Shown here: positions 1 through 7,865 of the stretch, in pieces
How positions within the stretch are numbered: position 1 is the first letter of the stretch
Layout: every line of letters starts with the position of its first letter
Source: Myxococcales bacterium
GTDB taxonomy: Bacteria > Myxococcota_A > Polyangia > Palsa-1104 > SHYY01
Reading direction: 5' to 3'
Length of the DNA: 42,369 bases
Assembly (NCBI GenBank): GCA_009692555.1
Contig: SHYY01000025.1
Span: forward strand, 1-42,369
The notes under the pieces: model-generated
The model's input: only the letters and a program-made list of their open reading frames with translations
Databases searched by the model: none
Told to the model about the DNA's origin: nothing
Program-made: the position numbers and the translations under genes

Positions 1-144
1 GAGTGTCTTCCAAGGCGAGTTGCAGGACCGCAAAGGCATCCACGATCGCCTTGCACTCCATCGCGGAGCCCCGGGCGATGCTGTAGAAGCGGGCGCCATC
101 CGGCGCTCCGAACCGGCCCGCTCCCTCGGCGATGTAGGGGGCAT
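1..144 (-). pseudogene. S23-type four-helix-bundle protein remnant (start deleted)
   Basis: The minus strand has an AGGAGG-ATG start context at 144-142, but after two codons the sequence jumps into the middle of an S23 (23S rRNA intervening-sequence protein) four-helix-bundle coding sequence. It resumes at the conserved IAEGAGR block and continues with ARFYSIARGSAMEC and AIVDAF..LQLA. That frame is open to the window edge but is not the frame of the ATG, so the N-terminal roughly 40 residues are deleted and the remainder is frameshifted. S23 relatives include the Avd proteins of diversity-generating retroelements; no function is claimed here. The gene body continues beyond position 1, so the C-terminus cannot be judged. 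Confidence 0.6.
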
Positions 145-304
145 CCTCCTGGGAGGCCAGGGTGGTCGGTTGGCAGGAGGAATTTGTTGCGGGAGGAAGT
201 TCGATTGCCGTCGCTGCGGACGGGACGACTACGACTACGACTGCGACTACGACTACGTGACGAGCAAGAGCCAGCAAGAGGGCCCCCTCCGCTGTTAAGC
301 ACCC
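1..304 (-). mobile_element. S23/GTAGTC repeat element, copy A (partial, runs off the window)
   Basis: Read on the minus strand from 304, this starts with GGGTGCTTAAC, a G-rich tract, and five hexamers of GTAGTC type (one variant, GCAGTC; about 228-257). A conserved leader follows, then AGGAGG-ATGCCC and a broken four-helix-bundle reading frame. From 304 down to about 142 it is nearly identical to the plus strand from 5968 to about 6127, so the two copies form a long inverted repeat about 5.7 kb apart and point outward. The far end lies outside the window, so neither the second terminal repeat nor a target duplication can be checked here. That this is a mobile element is inferred from copy B. 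Confidence 0.6.
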
Positions 305-384
305 ATTTCCTCCGGCGTGCTTGCGCGCCGCGCCCGAGAGATGGTAGGTGTAATCGTTTCTCTCATTTCCAGGGGAGTCAGTGG

Positions 385-759
385 ATGGCTTTGCGGGATC
401 TGGTGGTGGACAGTCTCACGCTCAACTTGCAGCTCGATCCGGAGCGGATCATCGTGCGCTGGCTGGGCAAGGCCGGCATGCGCAATCCCTCGACGGCGCT
501 GGCCCCGTTCTTTCGCGACCTGATCACGGTCGCGGAGGAGTCGGGGCGCTTCGTCGAGTTCCATTTCCAGGAGATGGAGCATTTCAATTCCTCCACCATC
601 CTGTCGATCATGCAGATCATCCAGACGCTGCGCCGCAAGCAGCTCAAGCTGCGGATTGTCTTCAACGCGCAGCTCAAGTGGCAGAAGATGACCTTCGAGG
701 CGCTACGCCAGTTCGATGCGGGGGATGGGCTCTTCGAGATGAGCAGTGACGGGAGCTGA
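385..759 (+). CDS. STAS-like regulator, slr1659-type (124 aa)
   Basis: This is a small cytoplasmic alpha/beta protein that looks like an anti-anti-sigma (STAS) fold. It has a beta-rich start, a long first helix around residues 40-55, then EFHFQEMEHFNSSTILSI, where the NSST stretch sits at the place of the phosphorylatable Ser in STAS proteins, followed by a second helix. AGGGGAG at 371-377 is a good ribosome site and fixes the ATG at 385. The next gene overlaps its stop by 14 nt and encodes the HATPase partner, an arrangement matching the slr1658/slr1659 pairs. The likely role is a partner-switch regulator bound by the downstream kinase-like protein; its target is unknown. Confidence 0.7.
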   Translation: MALRDLVVDSLTLNLQLDPERIIVRWLGKAGMRNPSTALAPFFRDLITVAEESGRFVEFHFQEMEHFNSSTILSIMQIIQTLRRKQLKLRIVFNAQLKWQKMTFEALRQFDAGDGLFEMSSDGS

Positions 760-1345
760 GCCCCTGGCGGGCGCCGTCTTCAACCCCCCGGGGGCGCTGC
801 GGATCGAGCTCAGCCTCGCGCCCGAGTGGGGCCGCATCGAGTTCATCCGGGTCGCCGTCGGGCAGGCGCTGGCGGCGGTGCTCCACCCGCACGACGACCG
901 CATCGACGCGCTCTCAATGGTCAGCGCGGAGCTGCTCGAGAACGCGTTGAAGTACGGCGCGCGGGACCAGCGGGCGGTGGGCTTCACGGTCGAACGGACG
1001 GGGGATCCGATCGCCATCACCGTCGAGAACGCGGTCGATGCCGCCTCGCCCCACCCCGACGCGCTGCGGGTTCGCCTCGCCTGGATCGCCCGCTTTCCGA
1101 GCCCGGCCCAGGCCTACCTCGCGGCGCTCCGCGATCTCTACGGCGACGAGCGGCCGCGCGGCTCCGGCGGGCTGGGCATGGTGCGGATCGCCTACGAGGG
1201 CGGCTGCGCTCTGCACTGCGAGACTCCGGCCGTCGATCGCATCCTCGTGCGCGCCACCCTCGCCGGTCCGGCCGCCCCCCGCTCCTCCGGCCCTGTCCCC
1301 GAAGACCCAGGGGACGCTGGGGAGCGCCTTCGGCGGGTCGATTAG
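746..1345 (+). CDS. HATPase (anti-sigma/serine-kinase-like) regulator, slr1658-type (199 aa)
   Basis: This has a GHKL ATPase fold of the RsbW/slr1658 kind. The N-box is AELLENALKYG (about residues 60-70) with the Mg-binding Asn, and a G-rich ATP-lid motif GSGGLGM lies near 140-146. The middle segment VTVENAVD-like (ITVENAVDA) takes the place of the usual DxGxG box and is degenerate, as in slr1658 relatives. The GTG start at 746 lies inside the preceding STAS-like gene (14-nt overlap), so the two are translationally coupled and probably made in fixed ratio. It is expected to bind or phosphorylate the STAS-like partner. No histidine kinase domain is present. The C-terminal ~25 residues are Pro/Gly-rich and not conserved-looking. 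Confidence 0.75.
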   Translation: MTGAEPLAGAVFNPPGALRIELSLAPEWGRIEFIRVAVGQALAAVLHPHDDRIDALSMVSAELLENALKYGARDQRAVGFTVERTGDPIAITVENAVDAASPHPDALRVRLAWIARFPSPAQAYLAALRDLYGDERPRGSGGLGMVRIAYEGGCALHCETPAVDRILVRATLAGPAAPRSSGPVPEDPGDAGERLRRVD

Positions 1346-1362
1346 GCATCAGGAGATGCCCG

Positions 1363-1893
1363 ATGAACACACCGATCCCGTCGCCCACCTCGCGACCCCT
1401 CCCGCGGCCACTGACCGGGGCGGAGCCGCTCGGGGAGATCGGCGAGGTGGCGGTGGCGGAGGCGCTCAGGCTCGGGGCCCACGCCTTCATCAGCAAGGAC
1501 GATCTCACCCACCTCGTTCCGGCGGTGGAGCGCGAACTCGAGGGCGTGGCCGCCCGTCGCAAGCGCCGGGACGCCGAGGGGGCGCGGCGGCGCGACCCCG
1601 CCTATCTGGCGGCGGTGCTCGACGAGGCCGGGGCGGCGATCCTCGCCTGCGACGACGCGGGCGCGGTGGAGTTCTGGAACGCCGCGGCCGAGCGACTGTT
1701 CGACGGCCTCGCGGGCGACGCCGGCCGGCGCACCGCGGGGGACCTTCTCGATCGATCACCGGCCAGCCTGATCGGCCAGGGGCGTCAGCGGGCCGTCGGC
1801 TACCGCACCGACGGAGCCACGTTCACGCTGGAGGTGGCAGCCCGGGAAGCCCAGGTGGAAGGCCGGCGGGTGATCGTCCTGACCATCGTTTGA
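1363..1893 (+). CDS. Truncated receiver plus PAS domain protein (176 aa)
   Basis: The ATG at 1363 follows AGGAG (1351-1355). Residues about 24-65 (GEIGEVAVAEALRLGAHAFI.KDDLTHLVPAVEREL) match only the last third of a response-regulator receiver domain of the kind that precedes PAS domains. The phosphoacceptor Asp half is absent, and the first 20 residues are Pro/Ser-rich and unrelated. A PAS domain follows (about 78-176), with the typical AAVLDEAGAAILACDDAG and EFWNAAAERLF blocks and a terminal VIVLTIV strand. There is no output domain. It lies 17 nt after the HATPase gene and may act as a sensory input for that module, or be a decaying fragment of a larger REC-PAS kinase. Confidence 0.65.
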   Translation: MNTPIPSPTSRPLPRPLTGAEPLGEIGEVAVAEALRLGAHAFISKDDLTHLVPAVERELEGVAARRKRRDAEGARRRDPAYLAAVLDEAGAAILACDDAGAVEFWNAAAERLFDGLAGDAGRRTAGDLLDRSPASLIGQGRQRAVGYRTDGATFTLEVAAREAQVEGRRVIVLTIV

Positions 1894-1914
1894 TCGCTGG
1901 CGTGTCCGCTTCCG

Positions 1915-2508
1915 TCACGGCGCGATCGGTCCCTGCCGCAGGATCTCGATCCGCCCGTCCGGGTGAACCCGCGCCACCGTCGACGGCGGACCTCCCACCG
2001 CCGGGCCGCAGCCGAGCACCAGGTCGACCCCCGGGAGCGCCGCGCCGGCGGGGGTGAGGGCGGCGGGCTCGCCGGAGCGATTGGCGCTGGTGGCGGTGAT
2101 CGGGCTGCCGAAGGCGCGTACCAGGGCGAAGGCGATCGGGTGCGGCGAGGCGCGCGCAGCGACGAAGCCGGCGAGGGTGATCTCCGCCGGGAGACCGGGA
2201 CGCGCCGGCAGCACCAGCGTCAGCGGGCCGGGCCAGTGGCGCGCGATCAGCGCCTGCGCCACCTCGGGGATCTCCGTCACCAGCCGGCCGAGCATCCCCT
2301 CCCCGTCGACCAGCAGCGGCGGGGGCTTGCCTTCGGGCCGCCCCTTCACGATCGCCAGTCGAGCCAGCGCCGCGGGATCGAGGGCCGAGGCGGCCAGCCC
2401 GTAGGAGGACTCCGTCGGCAGCGCGACGATCCCCCCGCGCCGCAGCACCGCCACCGCTTCCACGACCCAGCCCCCGTCGCTGGCGTCCCTCACCTCGACG
2501 AGGCGCAC
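1915..2508 (-). CDS. tsaC: Threonylcarbamoyl-AMP synthase, Sua5/YciO/YrdC family (197 aa)
   Basis: This enzyme makes threonylcarbamoyl-AMP from Thr, bicarbonate and ATP for the t6A modification of ANN-decoding tRNAs. Visible family motifs are GGIVALPTESSYGLA (about 23-37), the K-x-R stretch VKGRPEGKP near 52-60 (substrate and ATP binding), HWPGPLTLVLPA near 91-102 and ITATSANRSGEPA near 138-150. The length fits the short YrdC/TsaC type, without the Sua5 C-terminal domain. The GTG start at 2508 is one base past the purE stop, so it is the last gene of the purH-purD-purE operon and probably translationally coupled. Confidence 0.88.
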   Translation of the reverse strand: MRLVEVRDASDGGWVVEAVAVLRRGGIVALPTESSYGLAASALDPAALARLAIVKGRPEGKPPPLLVDGEGMLGRLVTEIPEVAQALIARHWPGPLTLVLPARPGLPAEITLAGFVAARASPHPIAFALVRAFGSPITATSANRSGEPAALTPAGAALPGVDLVLGCGPAVGGPPSTVARVHPDGRIEILRQGPIAP

Positions 2509-2509
2509 G

Positions 2510-3019
2510 CTACTTCCGGAGCTGCTCGGCGAGCCCGGCGTCGGAGGCCAGCACCCGATCGCGCAGGGCGACGCGGCGCTGCTCGAGCTTCGCCACCAGG
2601 GCCTCGTCGGAGAGCGCGAGGATCTCCACCGCCAGCAGCGCGGCGTTGTGCGCCCCGCCGATCGCCACCGTCGCCACCGGGACGCCGGCCGGCATCTGCA
2701 CCGTCGCCAGCAGGGCATCGAGCCCGCCGAGCCCACCGATCGCCACCGGCACGCCGATCACCGGCAGCGTGGTGTGGGCCGCCGCCGCTCCCGCCAGGTG
2801 GGCCGCCCCGCCGGCCGCGGCGATGATCACCTTCACCCCGCGCCCGCGCGCCGCGCGAAAGAACGCCGCCGCCTCGTCGGGCGTGCGGTGCGCCGAGAGG
2901 ACCCGCACCTCCGACGGCACCGCCAGCTCGTCGAGCACCTTCACCGCCTCACGGAGCGCGTCGAGATCGCTCGCCGAGCCCATCACGATCACCACTTGTG
3001 GCGCGCCCTGCATGGTCAT
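2510..3019 (-). CDS. purE: 5-(carboxyamino)imidazole ribonucleotide mutase (169 aa)
   Basis: Class I PurE converts N5-CAIR to CAIR in purine synthesis. Hallmarks are [13 protein letters not shown] (residues about 9-21, nucleotide/phosphate loop), [11 protein letters not shown] (about 39-49) and [25 protein letters not shown] (about 66-90; catalytic His in GGAAHL). The length matches the octameric bacterial enzyme. ATG at 3019 overlaps the purD stop (ATGA), and a second ATG lies two codons later. No purK is seen in the window. Confidence 0.93.
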   Translation of the reverse strand: MTMQGAPQVVIVMGSASDLDALREAVKVLDELAVPSEVRVLSAHRTPDEAAAFFRAARGRGVKVIIAAAGGAAHLAGAAAAHTTLPVIGVPVAIGGLGGLDALLATVQMPAGVPVATVAIGGAHNAALLAVEILALSDEALVAKLEQRRVALRDRVLASDAGLAEQLRK

Positions 3020-4299
3020 GAGGTCCTCCCACGGGCGCCAATGTCGCGCCGGAAATGCATGCCTTCGAAGTGGATCTTCTCGACGCCCCGGTAGGCCTTG
3101 AGGCGCGCCTCCGCGAGGTCAGCGCCCACGCCGGTGACGCCGAGGACGCGGCCCCCGGCAGCGACGATCCGATCGCCCACCCGCCGCGTGCCGGAGTGGA
3201 ACACCGTGACCCCGCTCTCGGCCTCCGCCTCGTCGAGCCCGCGGATTTCTGCGCCCCGCTCGGGCCGATCCGGATAGCCCCGCGCGGCCAGCACCACGCA
3301 CACCGCCACCGACGGGAGGAAGCCGATCTCGGGCGTTCGCCCCTCCGCCACCGCGAGCAGCGCCGCCCCGAGGTCACCGTCGAGGCGCGCCAGGAGCGGC
3401 TGCGTCTCGGGATCGCCCAGGCGGCAGTTGAACTCAAGCACCCGGGGCCCGTCGGCGGTGATCATCACGCCGGCGTAGAGCAGCCCGCGGAAGGGGCGGT
3501 CCATCTCGGCGAGGGTCCGCGCCGTCGGTACCAGCACCTCGCGCCGCACGCGCTCGAGCAGCGCCGCGTCGATCACCGGGGTCGGCGAGATCGCCCCCAT
3601 CCCGCCGGTCATCGGGCCGCGATCGCCCTCCCCCACCGTCTTGTGATCCTCGCACGCGGCGAGCGGCCACACCCGCTCCCCGTCGCACAGCGCCATGCAC
3701 GAGGCCTCGCGGCCGACGAGGAACTCCTCCACCACCACCCGCCCCCCGTCGGCGAGCAGCCGCCCGATCGCCTCCCTGGCAGCGGCGGCCCCCTGGCAGA
3801 TCACCACCCCCTTGCCGGCGGCGAGGCCATCCGCCTTCACCACCACCCAGCCTTCCGGGCCCGCCCGGTCCCCTCGTCCCGCCAGGCCCACCAGATCATC
3901 GGCCCACGCCACGGCGGCCTTCTCGTCGCTGAAGGAGCCAAAGCGGGCGGTCGGCACCCCGGCGCGCTCCATCACCTCCTTCGCGAACGCCTTCGACGCC
4001 TCGATCGCCGCCGCCGCCTGCGAGCAGCCGAAGACGCGCAGCCCCCGCTCGCTCAGCCGATCGGCCAGCCCGGCGACCAGCGGCGCCTCGGGCCCGACCA
4101 CCACCAGGTCGTAGCGTTCGGCCACCGCGTGCGAAACCAGCGCCGGGAGATCATCGGCGGCGATCGCCACCGGCTCGGCGAGCTCCGCGATTCCCGCGTT
4201 CCCGGGCGCGCAGCGGACGTCGCGCACCGAGGGCGAGCGGAGGAGGCGCCACACCAGCGCGTGCTCCCTCCCGCCTGCACCGACAACCAGGACCTTCAT
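3016..4299 (-). CDS. purD: Phosphoribosylamine--glycine ligase, GAR synthetase (427 aa)
   Basis: This ATP-grasp enzyme joins phosphoribosylamine to glycine. The N-terminal [15 protein letters not shown] is the family signature. It continues with [14 protein letters not shown], the ATP-grasp segment [37 protein letters not shown], and [13 protein letters not shown] (metal ligands Glu/Asn and the family signature). ATG at 4299 shares one base with the purH stop (TGATG). The C-terminal Rudiment-hybrid motif region ends in the GRTS tail that overlaps purE. Cytoplasmic, full length for the family. Confidence 0.95.
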   Translation of the reverse strand: MKVLVVGAGGREHALVWRLLRSPSVRDVRCAPGNAGIAELAEPVAIAADDLPALVSHAVAERYDLVVVGPEAPLVAGLADRLSERGLRVFGCSQAAAAIEASKAFAKEVMERAGVPTARFGSFSDEKAAVAWADDLVGLAGRGDRAGPEGWVVVKADGLAAGKGVVICQGAAAAREAIGRLLADGGRVVVEEFLVGREASCMALCDGERVWPLAACEDHKTVGEGDRGPMTGGMGAISPTPVIDAALLERVRREVLVPTARTLAEMDRPFRGLLYAGVMITADGPRVLEFNCRLGDPETQPLLARLDGDLGAALLAVAEGRTPEIGFLPSVAVCVVLAARGYPDRPERGAEIRGLDEAEAESGVTVFHSGTRRVGDRIVAAGGRVLGVTGVGADLAEARLKAYRGVEKIHFEGMHFRRDIGARGRTS

Positions 4300-5894
4300 C
4301 AGTGCTTGAAGTGGCGCATGCGGGTGAGCACCATCGCCACGCCGTGCTCGTCGGCCGCGGCGATCACCTCGTCGTCGCGCACCGAGCCACCCGGCTGGAT
4401 CACCGCGCCCACACCGGCCGCCGCCGCCGCGTCGAGGCCGTCGCGGAACGGGAAGAAGGCATCGGAGGCGAGCACGCAACCGCGGATCTCGTGGCCGGCA
4501 CCGCGCGCCTTGTCGACCGCGATCCGCACCGAGTCGACCCGCGACATCTGCCCGGCGCCCACACCGACGGTGGCGCCGTCCCGCGCCAGCACGATCGCGT
4601 TCGACTTGACGTGCTTGGCGACCCGCCAGGCGAAATCGAGATCGCAGAGCTCCGCGTCGCTCGGCCGGCGCCTGGTGATCACCTCCGCCGCAGCGGCAGC
4701 AACGGTGCCGTCATCGCCCGACTGCACCAGCAGCCCGCCGTGGATCGAGCGCACCGTGCGCCCGAAGGAGCGCGCGACGACCGGCCCGCAGGCGAGCAGC
4801 CGGAGGTTCTTCTTCCGCCCCAGCTCGCCCCGCGCCCCATCGGTGAAGGAGGGCGCGACGATGCACTCGAGGAAGGTCTCGCCGAGTAGGCGGGCGAGCG
4901 CCTCGTCGACCGGCCGATTCACCGCCACCACCCCGCCGAACGCGCTCACCGGGTCGCAGGCGCGAGCGCGCGCGTACGCCACCGCGAGCCCACCGTCCGA
5001 CTCCGCCGCGCCGCACGGGTTGGTGTGCTTGACGATCACCGCCGCCGGCCGTGCGAACTCCGCGCACAGGGCGAGCGCCGCATCGAGGTCGACCAGGTTG
5101 TTGTAGGAGAGCTCCTTGCCCTGCAGGATCTCGGCGCGCGCCACCGACGGGCCGCCTTCGGGGGAGCCGTCCGGATCGCGGTAGAAGGCCGCCTGCTGGT
5201 GCGGGTTCTCGCCGTAGCGAAGCGAGGTCCCGGAGGTCCACTGCAGCGTGAGCACCTCGGGGAAGGGCGCCGGCTGCGGCCGCTCGCATTCGCGCGGCGC
5301 CTCCGGCGGCAGCGCGGTGAGGAAGTTGGCGATCGCCGCGTCGTAGGCGGCGGTGAGCGCGAACGCCTTCCGGGCGAGGCGGAAGCGGGTGGCTGCCGAG
5401 AGCGCGCCATCCTGGCCGTCGAGCTCGACGCACACCGCCTCGTAGTCCGCCGGGTCGACCACCACCGCGACGCGCTCGTGATTCTTGGCGCCCGAGCGGA
5501 TCATCGACGGGCCGCCGATATCGATGTTCTCGATCGCCTCACCGAGGGTGGCGTCCGCGCGGGCGATGGTCGCGGCGAACGGGTAGAGGTTGACCACCAC
5601 GAGGTCGATCGGAGGGATGTCGTTTGCGGCCATCTCGGCGCGGTGGGCGACGGTGTCGCGGCCGAGGAGCCCGCCGTGGATCCGCGGATGCAGCGTCTTC
5701 ACCCGCCCGTCGAGGATCTCCTTCGCCCCGGTGTGCGCCGCCACGTCGGTGACCGTCGCGCCCGCCTCGCGGAGGAGGCGTGCGGTCCCGCCGGTGGAAA
5801 GGATCTCGATCCCATGCCGGAGCAGCGTCGCGGCGAGCCGCTGGAGTCCGCGCTTGTCGGAAACGCTCACCAGCGCCCGTCGAATCCGGACCAT
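4299..5894 (-). CDS. purH: Bifunctional AICAR formyltransferase / IMP cyclohydrolase (531 aa)
   Basis: This enzyme catalyses the last two steps of IMP synthesis. The N-terminal MGS-like cyclohydrolase domain has [20 protein letters not shown] and [14 protein letters not shown]. The C-terminal transformylase domain has the catalytic KHTNPCGAA motif, [13 protein letters not shown] and [13 protein letters not shown] near the end. I place the start at ATG 5894 because GGGAGG lies just upstream and the product then begins at the conserved strand; an in-frame extension to about 5951 is possible but unsupported. It is the first gene of purH-purD-purE-tsaC. The intact element copy B lies 74 nt upstream, so the promoter must sit in that short gap or within the element. 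Confidence 0.95.
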   Translation of the reverse strand: MVRIRRALVSVSDKRGLQRLAATLLRHGIEILSTGGTARLLREAGATVTDVAAHTGAKEILDGRVKTLHPRIHGGLLGRDTVAHRAEMAANDIPPIDLVVVNLYPFAATIARADATLGEAIENIDIGGPSMIRSGAKNHERVAVVVDPADYEAVCVELDGQDGALSAATRFRLARKAFALTAAYDAAIANFLTALPPEAPRECERPQPAPFPEVLTLQWTSGTSLRYGENPHQQAAFYRDPDGSPEGGPSVARAEILQGKELSYNNLVDLDAALALCAEFARPAAVIVKHTNPCGAAESDGGLAVAYARARACDPVSAFGGVVAVNRPVDEALARLLGETFLECIVAPSFTDGARGELGRKKNLRLLACGPVVARSFGRTVRSIHGGLLVQSGDDGTVAAAAAEVITRRRPSDAELCDLDFAWRVAKHVKSNAIVLARDGATVGVGAGQMSRVDSVRIAVDKARGAGHEIRGCVLASDAFFPFRDGLDAAAAAGVGAVIQPGGSVRDDEVIAAADEHGVAMVLTRMRHFKH

Positions 5895-5958
5895 GAACAC
5901 CTCCCGGCAGGAAATGCCCGGGGACATACCAGGGTCCGGCACGCGCGTCAATCCGGAG

Positions 5959-5967
5959 CCGGGCTCC
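5959..5967 (+). repeat. 9-bp direct repeat, left (candidate target-site duplication)
   Basis: CCGGGCTCC directly abuts the left end (GGGTGCTTAAC) of element copy B and is repeated exactly after its right end at 6304-6312. It forms half of the palindrome CCGGAGCC-GGGCTCCGG, so the element appears to have entered a hairpin-forming site. Confidence 0.65.
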
Positions 5968-6017
5968 GGGTGCTTAACAGCGGAGGGGGCCCTCTTGCTG
6001 GCTCTTGCTCGTCACGT

Positions 6018-6041
6018 AGTCGTAGTCGTAGTCGTAGTCGT
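6018..6041 (+). repeat. (GTAGTC)x4 hexamer array, left side of copy B
   Basis: Four uninterrupted GTAGTC units lie inside the left end of the element. The matching array in copy A (minus strand, about 257-228) has five units, one of them GCAGTC, so unit number varies between copies. Confidence 0.85.
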
Positions 6042-6121
6042 CCCGTCCGCAGCGACGGCAATCGAACTTCCTCCCGCAACAAATTCCTCCTGCCAACCGA
6101 CAACCCTGGCCACAAAGGAGG

Positions 6122-6219
6122 ATGCCCATACTGGCCTACCAGAAGCTCGACGTCACAGGCCATGGAGTTGCTGACCCGCATCGTGGAGATGCTCACGCGC
6201 ATGTGCCGGAGAGGTGATC
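6122..6219 (+). pseudogene. S23-type four-helix-bundle gene with its middle deleted
   Basis: ATG at 6122, directly after AAAGGAGG, opens MPILAYQKLDV, the typical N-terminus of dispersed S23 (IVS-encoded) four-helix-bundle proteins. The next bases jump to what looks like the family C-terminus, ELLTRIVEMLTRMCRR, but in a different frame. The central helices, including the IAEGAGR block still present in copy A, are missing. In the ATG frame the product would stop after 32 residues. The two copies in this window have therefore lost complementary parts of the same gene, and neither can make the intact protein. Confidence 0.65.
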
Positions 6220-6244
6220 CCCCGCGCGCGAGTGCCCCTGAATC

Positions 6245-6268
6245 GACTACGACTACGACTACGACTAC
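6245..6268 (+). repeat. (GACTAC)x4 hexamer array, right side of copy B
   Basis: Four GACTAC units (inverse of GTAGTC) lie just inside the right terminal repeat of the element, mirroring the array near the left end. Confidence 0.85.
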
Positions 6269-6303
6269 GGGAGCGGAGGGACCCCCTTCTCCGTTAAGCA
6301 CCC

Positions 6304-6312
6304 CCGGGCTCC
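6304..6312 (+). repeat. 9-bp direct repeat, right (candidate target-site duplication)
   Basis: CCGGGCTCC immediately follows GTTAAGCACCC, the right end of element copy B, and equals 5959-5967. Removing the element plus one copy restores a palindrome CCGGAGCCGGGCTCCGG at the 3' side of the downstream minus-strand gene. Confidence 0.65.
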
Positions 6313-6324
6313 GGGGAGGGCCGA

Positions 6325-6840
6325 TCACCCCAGCGGGTTTTCCCCGTCGCCGTTGCCCATCTTGAGCTTGAGCAGCCCGCACACCTCGACCTGACGGATG
6401 CGCTCGCGGGTGAGGTTGAGGATCTCCCCCACCTCCTCGAGCGTGATCCCGCCGCGGTCGGCGACGTCGAGGGAGCAGGTCTCGCGCATCTCCCACGGAT
6501 CGATATCCGGGAAGTTGAGCTTGATCGACCCTGTCTCCTGGTTGACGTCGAGGTACAGGTGGTGCTTGCACGACACGAACGGGCAGGGCCGCGGCATGTC
6601 CTTGCACTGCCCGCGCGCTCTCGGGCGATCGACATCGGGCATCAGCAGCTCCTGACCGATGAGGATCTCCTCCTTGGTCAGCCGCTTGGGCGCGATGGTC
6701 TTCGAGCGCGCCCGCGTGCGCCGCTTCTGCCGGACCTTGCGGCTCAGGGCGGGCGGTCCTTCGCCCTCCGGGTCGGTCCGCCCGGCCTCCGTAGCGTTGT
6801 CCTCGGTCACCACGTCCTCGTCGTCATGGTCCTTGTCCAT
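6325..6840 (-). CDS. Sigma-region-4-like DNA-binding protein (171 aa)
   Basis: The first ~35 residues are acidic and the next ~20 strongly basic. A cluster C79..C86..C91-x-H-H ([16 protein letters not shown]) could bind a metal. Residues about 131-152, [22 protein letters not shown], match the recognition helix-turn-helix of sigma-70 region 4, but no sigma regions 2 or 3 are present, so this is not a complete sigma factor. ATG at 6840 follows GAGGAGG. It lies 69 nt downstream of the MerR-like gene on the same strand and may be cotranscribed with it. Similar stand-alone region-4 proteins occur in deltaproteobacterial genomes; the regulated genes are unknown. Confidence 0.7.
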   Translation of the reverse strand: MDKDHDDEDVVTEDNATEAGRTDPEGEGPPALSRKVRQKRRTRARSKTIAPKRLTKEEILIGQELLMPDVDRPRARGQCKDMPRPCPFVSCKHHLYLDVNQETGSIKLNFPDIDPWEMRETCSLDVADRGGITLEEVGEILNLTRERIRQVEVCGLLKLKMGNGDGENPLG

Positions 6841-6909
6841 CGCTCCTCCTCGTTCCCGCGCCTGCCGTAGCGACGGCGGCGCCAGTCCAGCCCGGGCCAG
6901 AACCCGCGG

Positions 6910-7503
6910 CTAGAGAAGGTCCCCCGCGCCACCGCCGGCGCCGGCACCAAACGCTCGCGCCTTGGCGGCGCGCATCAGCGGCGTCACGATCCGCCGCTCC
7001 AATTCCTCGATCCGGCGAATCAGCTCGCCGGAGCATTTCCTGGCGTCGGCCAGCAGCCGCGCCGTCTCCCGCCGCTCCGCCGCCACCGTCGCCACTTCCA
7101 GCCCCGCGACCTCCCGATCGAACCCGTCCAGCAGCTCGCCGAGCCCGTGCGCGATCGACCCGATCGCCTCCTTGAACAGGAGCGTCCGCTGGATCTCCTC
7201 GATCGTCAGGCTCTCCGCCATCAGCTGCTTGATCCCGGCGATCCGCCGCACCGTCGACGCCGGGTAGAGACCGAGCGATCCCTGGTGCTTGCCCTTGCGG
7301 CCGACGCGACGGCTGCGCGGCAGCAGCCCGAGCTGCACCCACTTGCGAAACGTGGCCTCGGACAGCTTCACCCCGCGCAACAGGAACGAGTCGACGATCT
7401 GGGCGACCGTGAACCCTTCGGCGTGCTCCGCCTCCAGCTGATCGAGCGTTGCCACATCGAACTTCGGGGTCGCCGCCTTCGCGGTCCGACCGACCTTCGT
7501 CAA
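6910..7503 (-). CDS. MerR-like helix-turn-helix regulator (197 aa)
   Basis: The N-terminal half carries a winged-HTH of MerR type: FTVAQIVDSF, LSEATFRKWVQLGLLPRSRRVGRKG and the wing GLYPASTVRRIAGIKQLM. The C-terminal half (about 110-185) is a long amphipathic helix, EAIGSIAHGLGELLDGFDREV..RRETARLLADARKCSGELIRRIEELERRI, likely a dimerising coiled coil. No ligand-binding Cys pattern is visible. The start is uncertain: TTG at 7503 has GGGAGGG only 2 nt away, and another TTG lies at 7524. It probably forms a two-gene unit with the sigma-region-4-like gene downstream. Confidence 0.7.
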   Translation of the reverse strand: MTKVGRTAKAATPKFDVATLDQLEAEHAEGFTVAQIVDSFLLRGVKLSEATFRKWVQLGLLPRSRRVGRKGKHQGSLGLYPASTVRRIAGIKQLMAESLTIEEIQRTLLFKEAIGSIAHGLGELLDGFDREVAGLEVATVAAERRETARLLADARKCSGELIRRIEELERRIVTPLMRAAKARAFGAGAGGGAGDLL

Positions 7504-7865
7504 CGCCCTCCCTCGCGCGCCCAACCGGATTCTGTTCTCATCGAGTACCCCTGGTCCTGTCCTAGCGTCCGTGTTTGGATCGCGAAGATATTCTACTCAG
7601 TATAATCCCTGCAAGAGAAAAGTGAGCAGAGACGCGACTTTGATACTGTTCGTCCGGTCAGTGCCGTTCGAAGCACGCCAGAATCCGGGAAACACCCGCT
7701 CTCCCGTCGCCCACAGGCGCCGCGATGACGTCTGATCGGCCGAAGGCGGCTGAGTTTGTTGACCCGCCGAAGGCGGCAAAGCGTCCCCCTGATGCGGGGA
7801 CTCCACTGCGTACCCTGGGTCGGGGACTCCCCCACGAAGGGCGAAGTGATCTAGACTGCCGCCCG
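7504..7865. other. Gene-free divergent promoter region (about 360 bp)
   Basis: No convincing gene is seen. The stretch 7570-7665 is clearly richer in A/T than its surroundings and contains TATAAT at 7601-7606 on the plus strand; the same bases read as TATACT on the minus strand, a plausible -10 for the MerR-like gene. No clear -35 box stands at the right distance on either strand. A short direct repeat, CCGAAGGCGGC, occurs twice near 7740-7785. The right end carries the TAGACT box in front of the next gene. Confidence 0.45.
7852..7857 (+). promoter_or_regulatory. Candidate -10 box of a leaderless promoter (TAGACT)
   Basis: TAGACT lies 8 nt before the ATG at 7866, with no Shine-Dalgarno sequence between. 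The same layout precedes the acyl-CoA dehydrogenase and P450 genes, suggesting transcription begins at or near the start codon. Confidence 0.4.

Larger units (their letters stand above)
5968..6303 (+). mobile_element. S23/GTAGTC repeat element, copy B (336 bp, both ends present)
   Basis: The left end reads GGGTGCTTAACAGCGGAGGG. The right end, read inward on the other strand, gives GGGTGCTTAACGGAGAAGGG, so the terminal inverted repeats are perfect for 11 bp and mostly conserved for about 25 bp. Inside each end sits a hexamer array, (GTAGTC)x4 after the left end and (GACTAC)x4 before the right end. Between them are a conserved leader and an internally deleted S23 four-helix-bundle gene. A perfect 9-bp direct repeat CCGGGCTCC flanks the element. 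No transposase is encoded, so if mobile it would have to be moved in trans. The family is not one I recognise. Confidence 0.65.

Noticed and set aside
6018..6268. CRISPR array
   Set aside because: Units are 6 bp without spacers, and no cas genes are present.
1..6303. Composite transposon carrying the pur operon
   Set aside because: The element copies face outward, no transposase is present, the enclosed genes are housekeeping, and only copy B shows a target duplication of its own.
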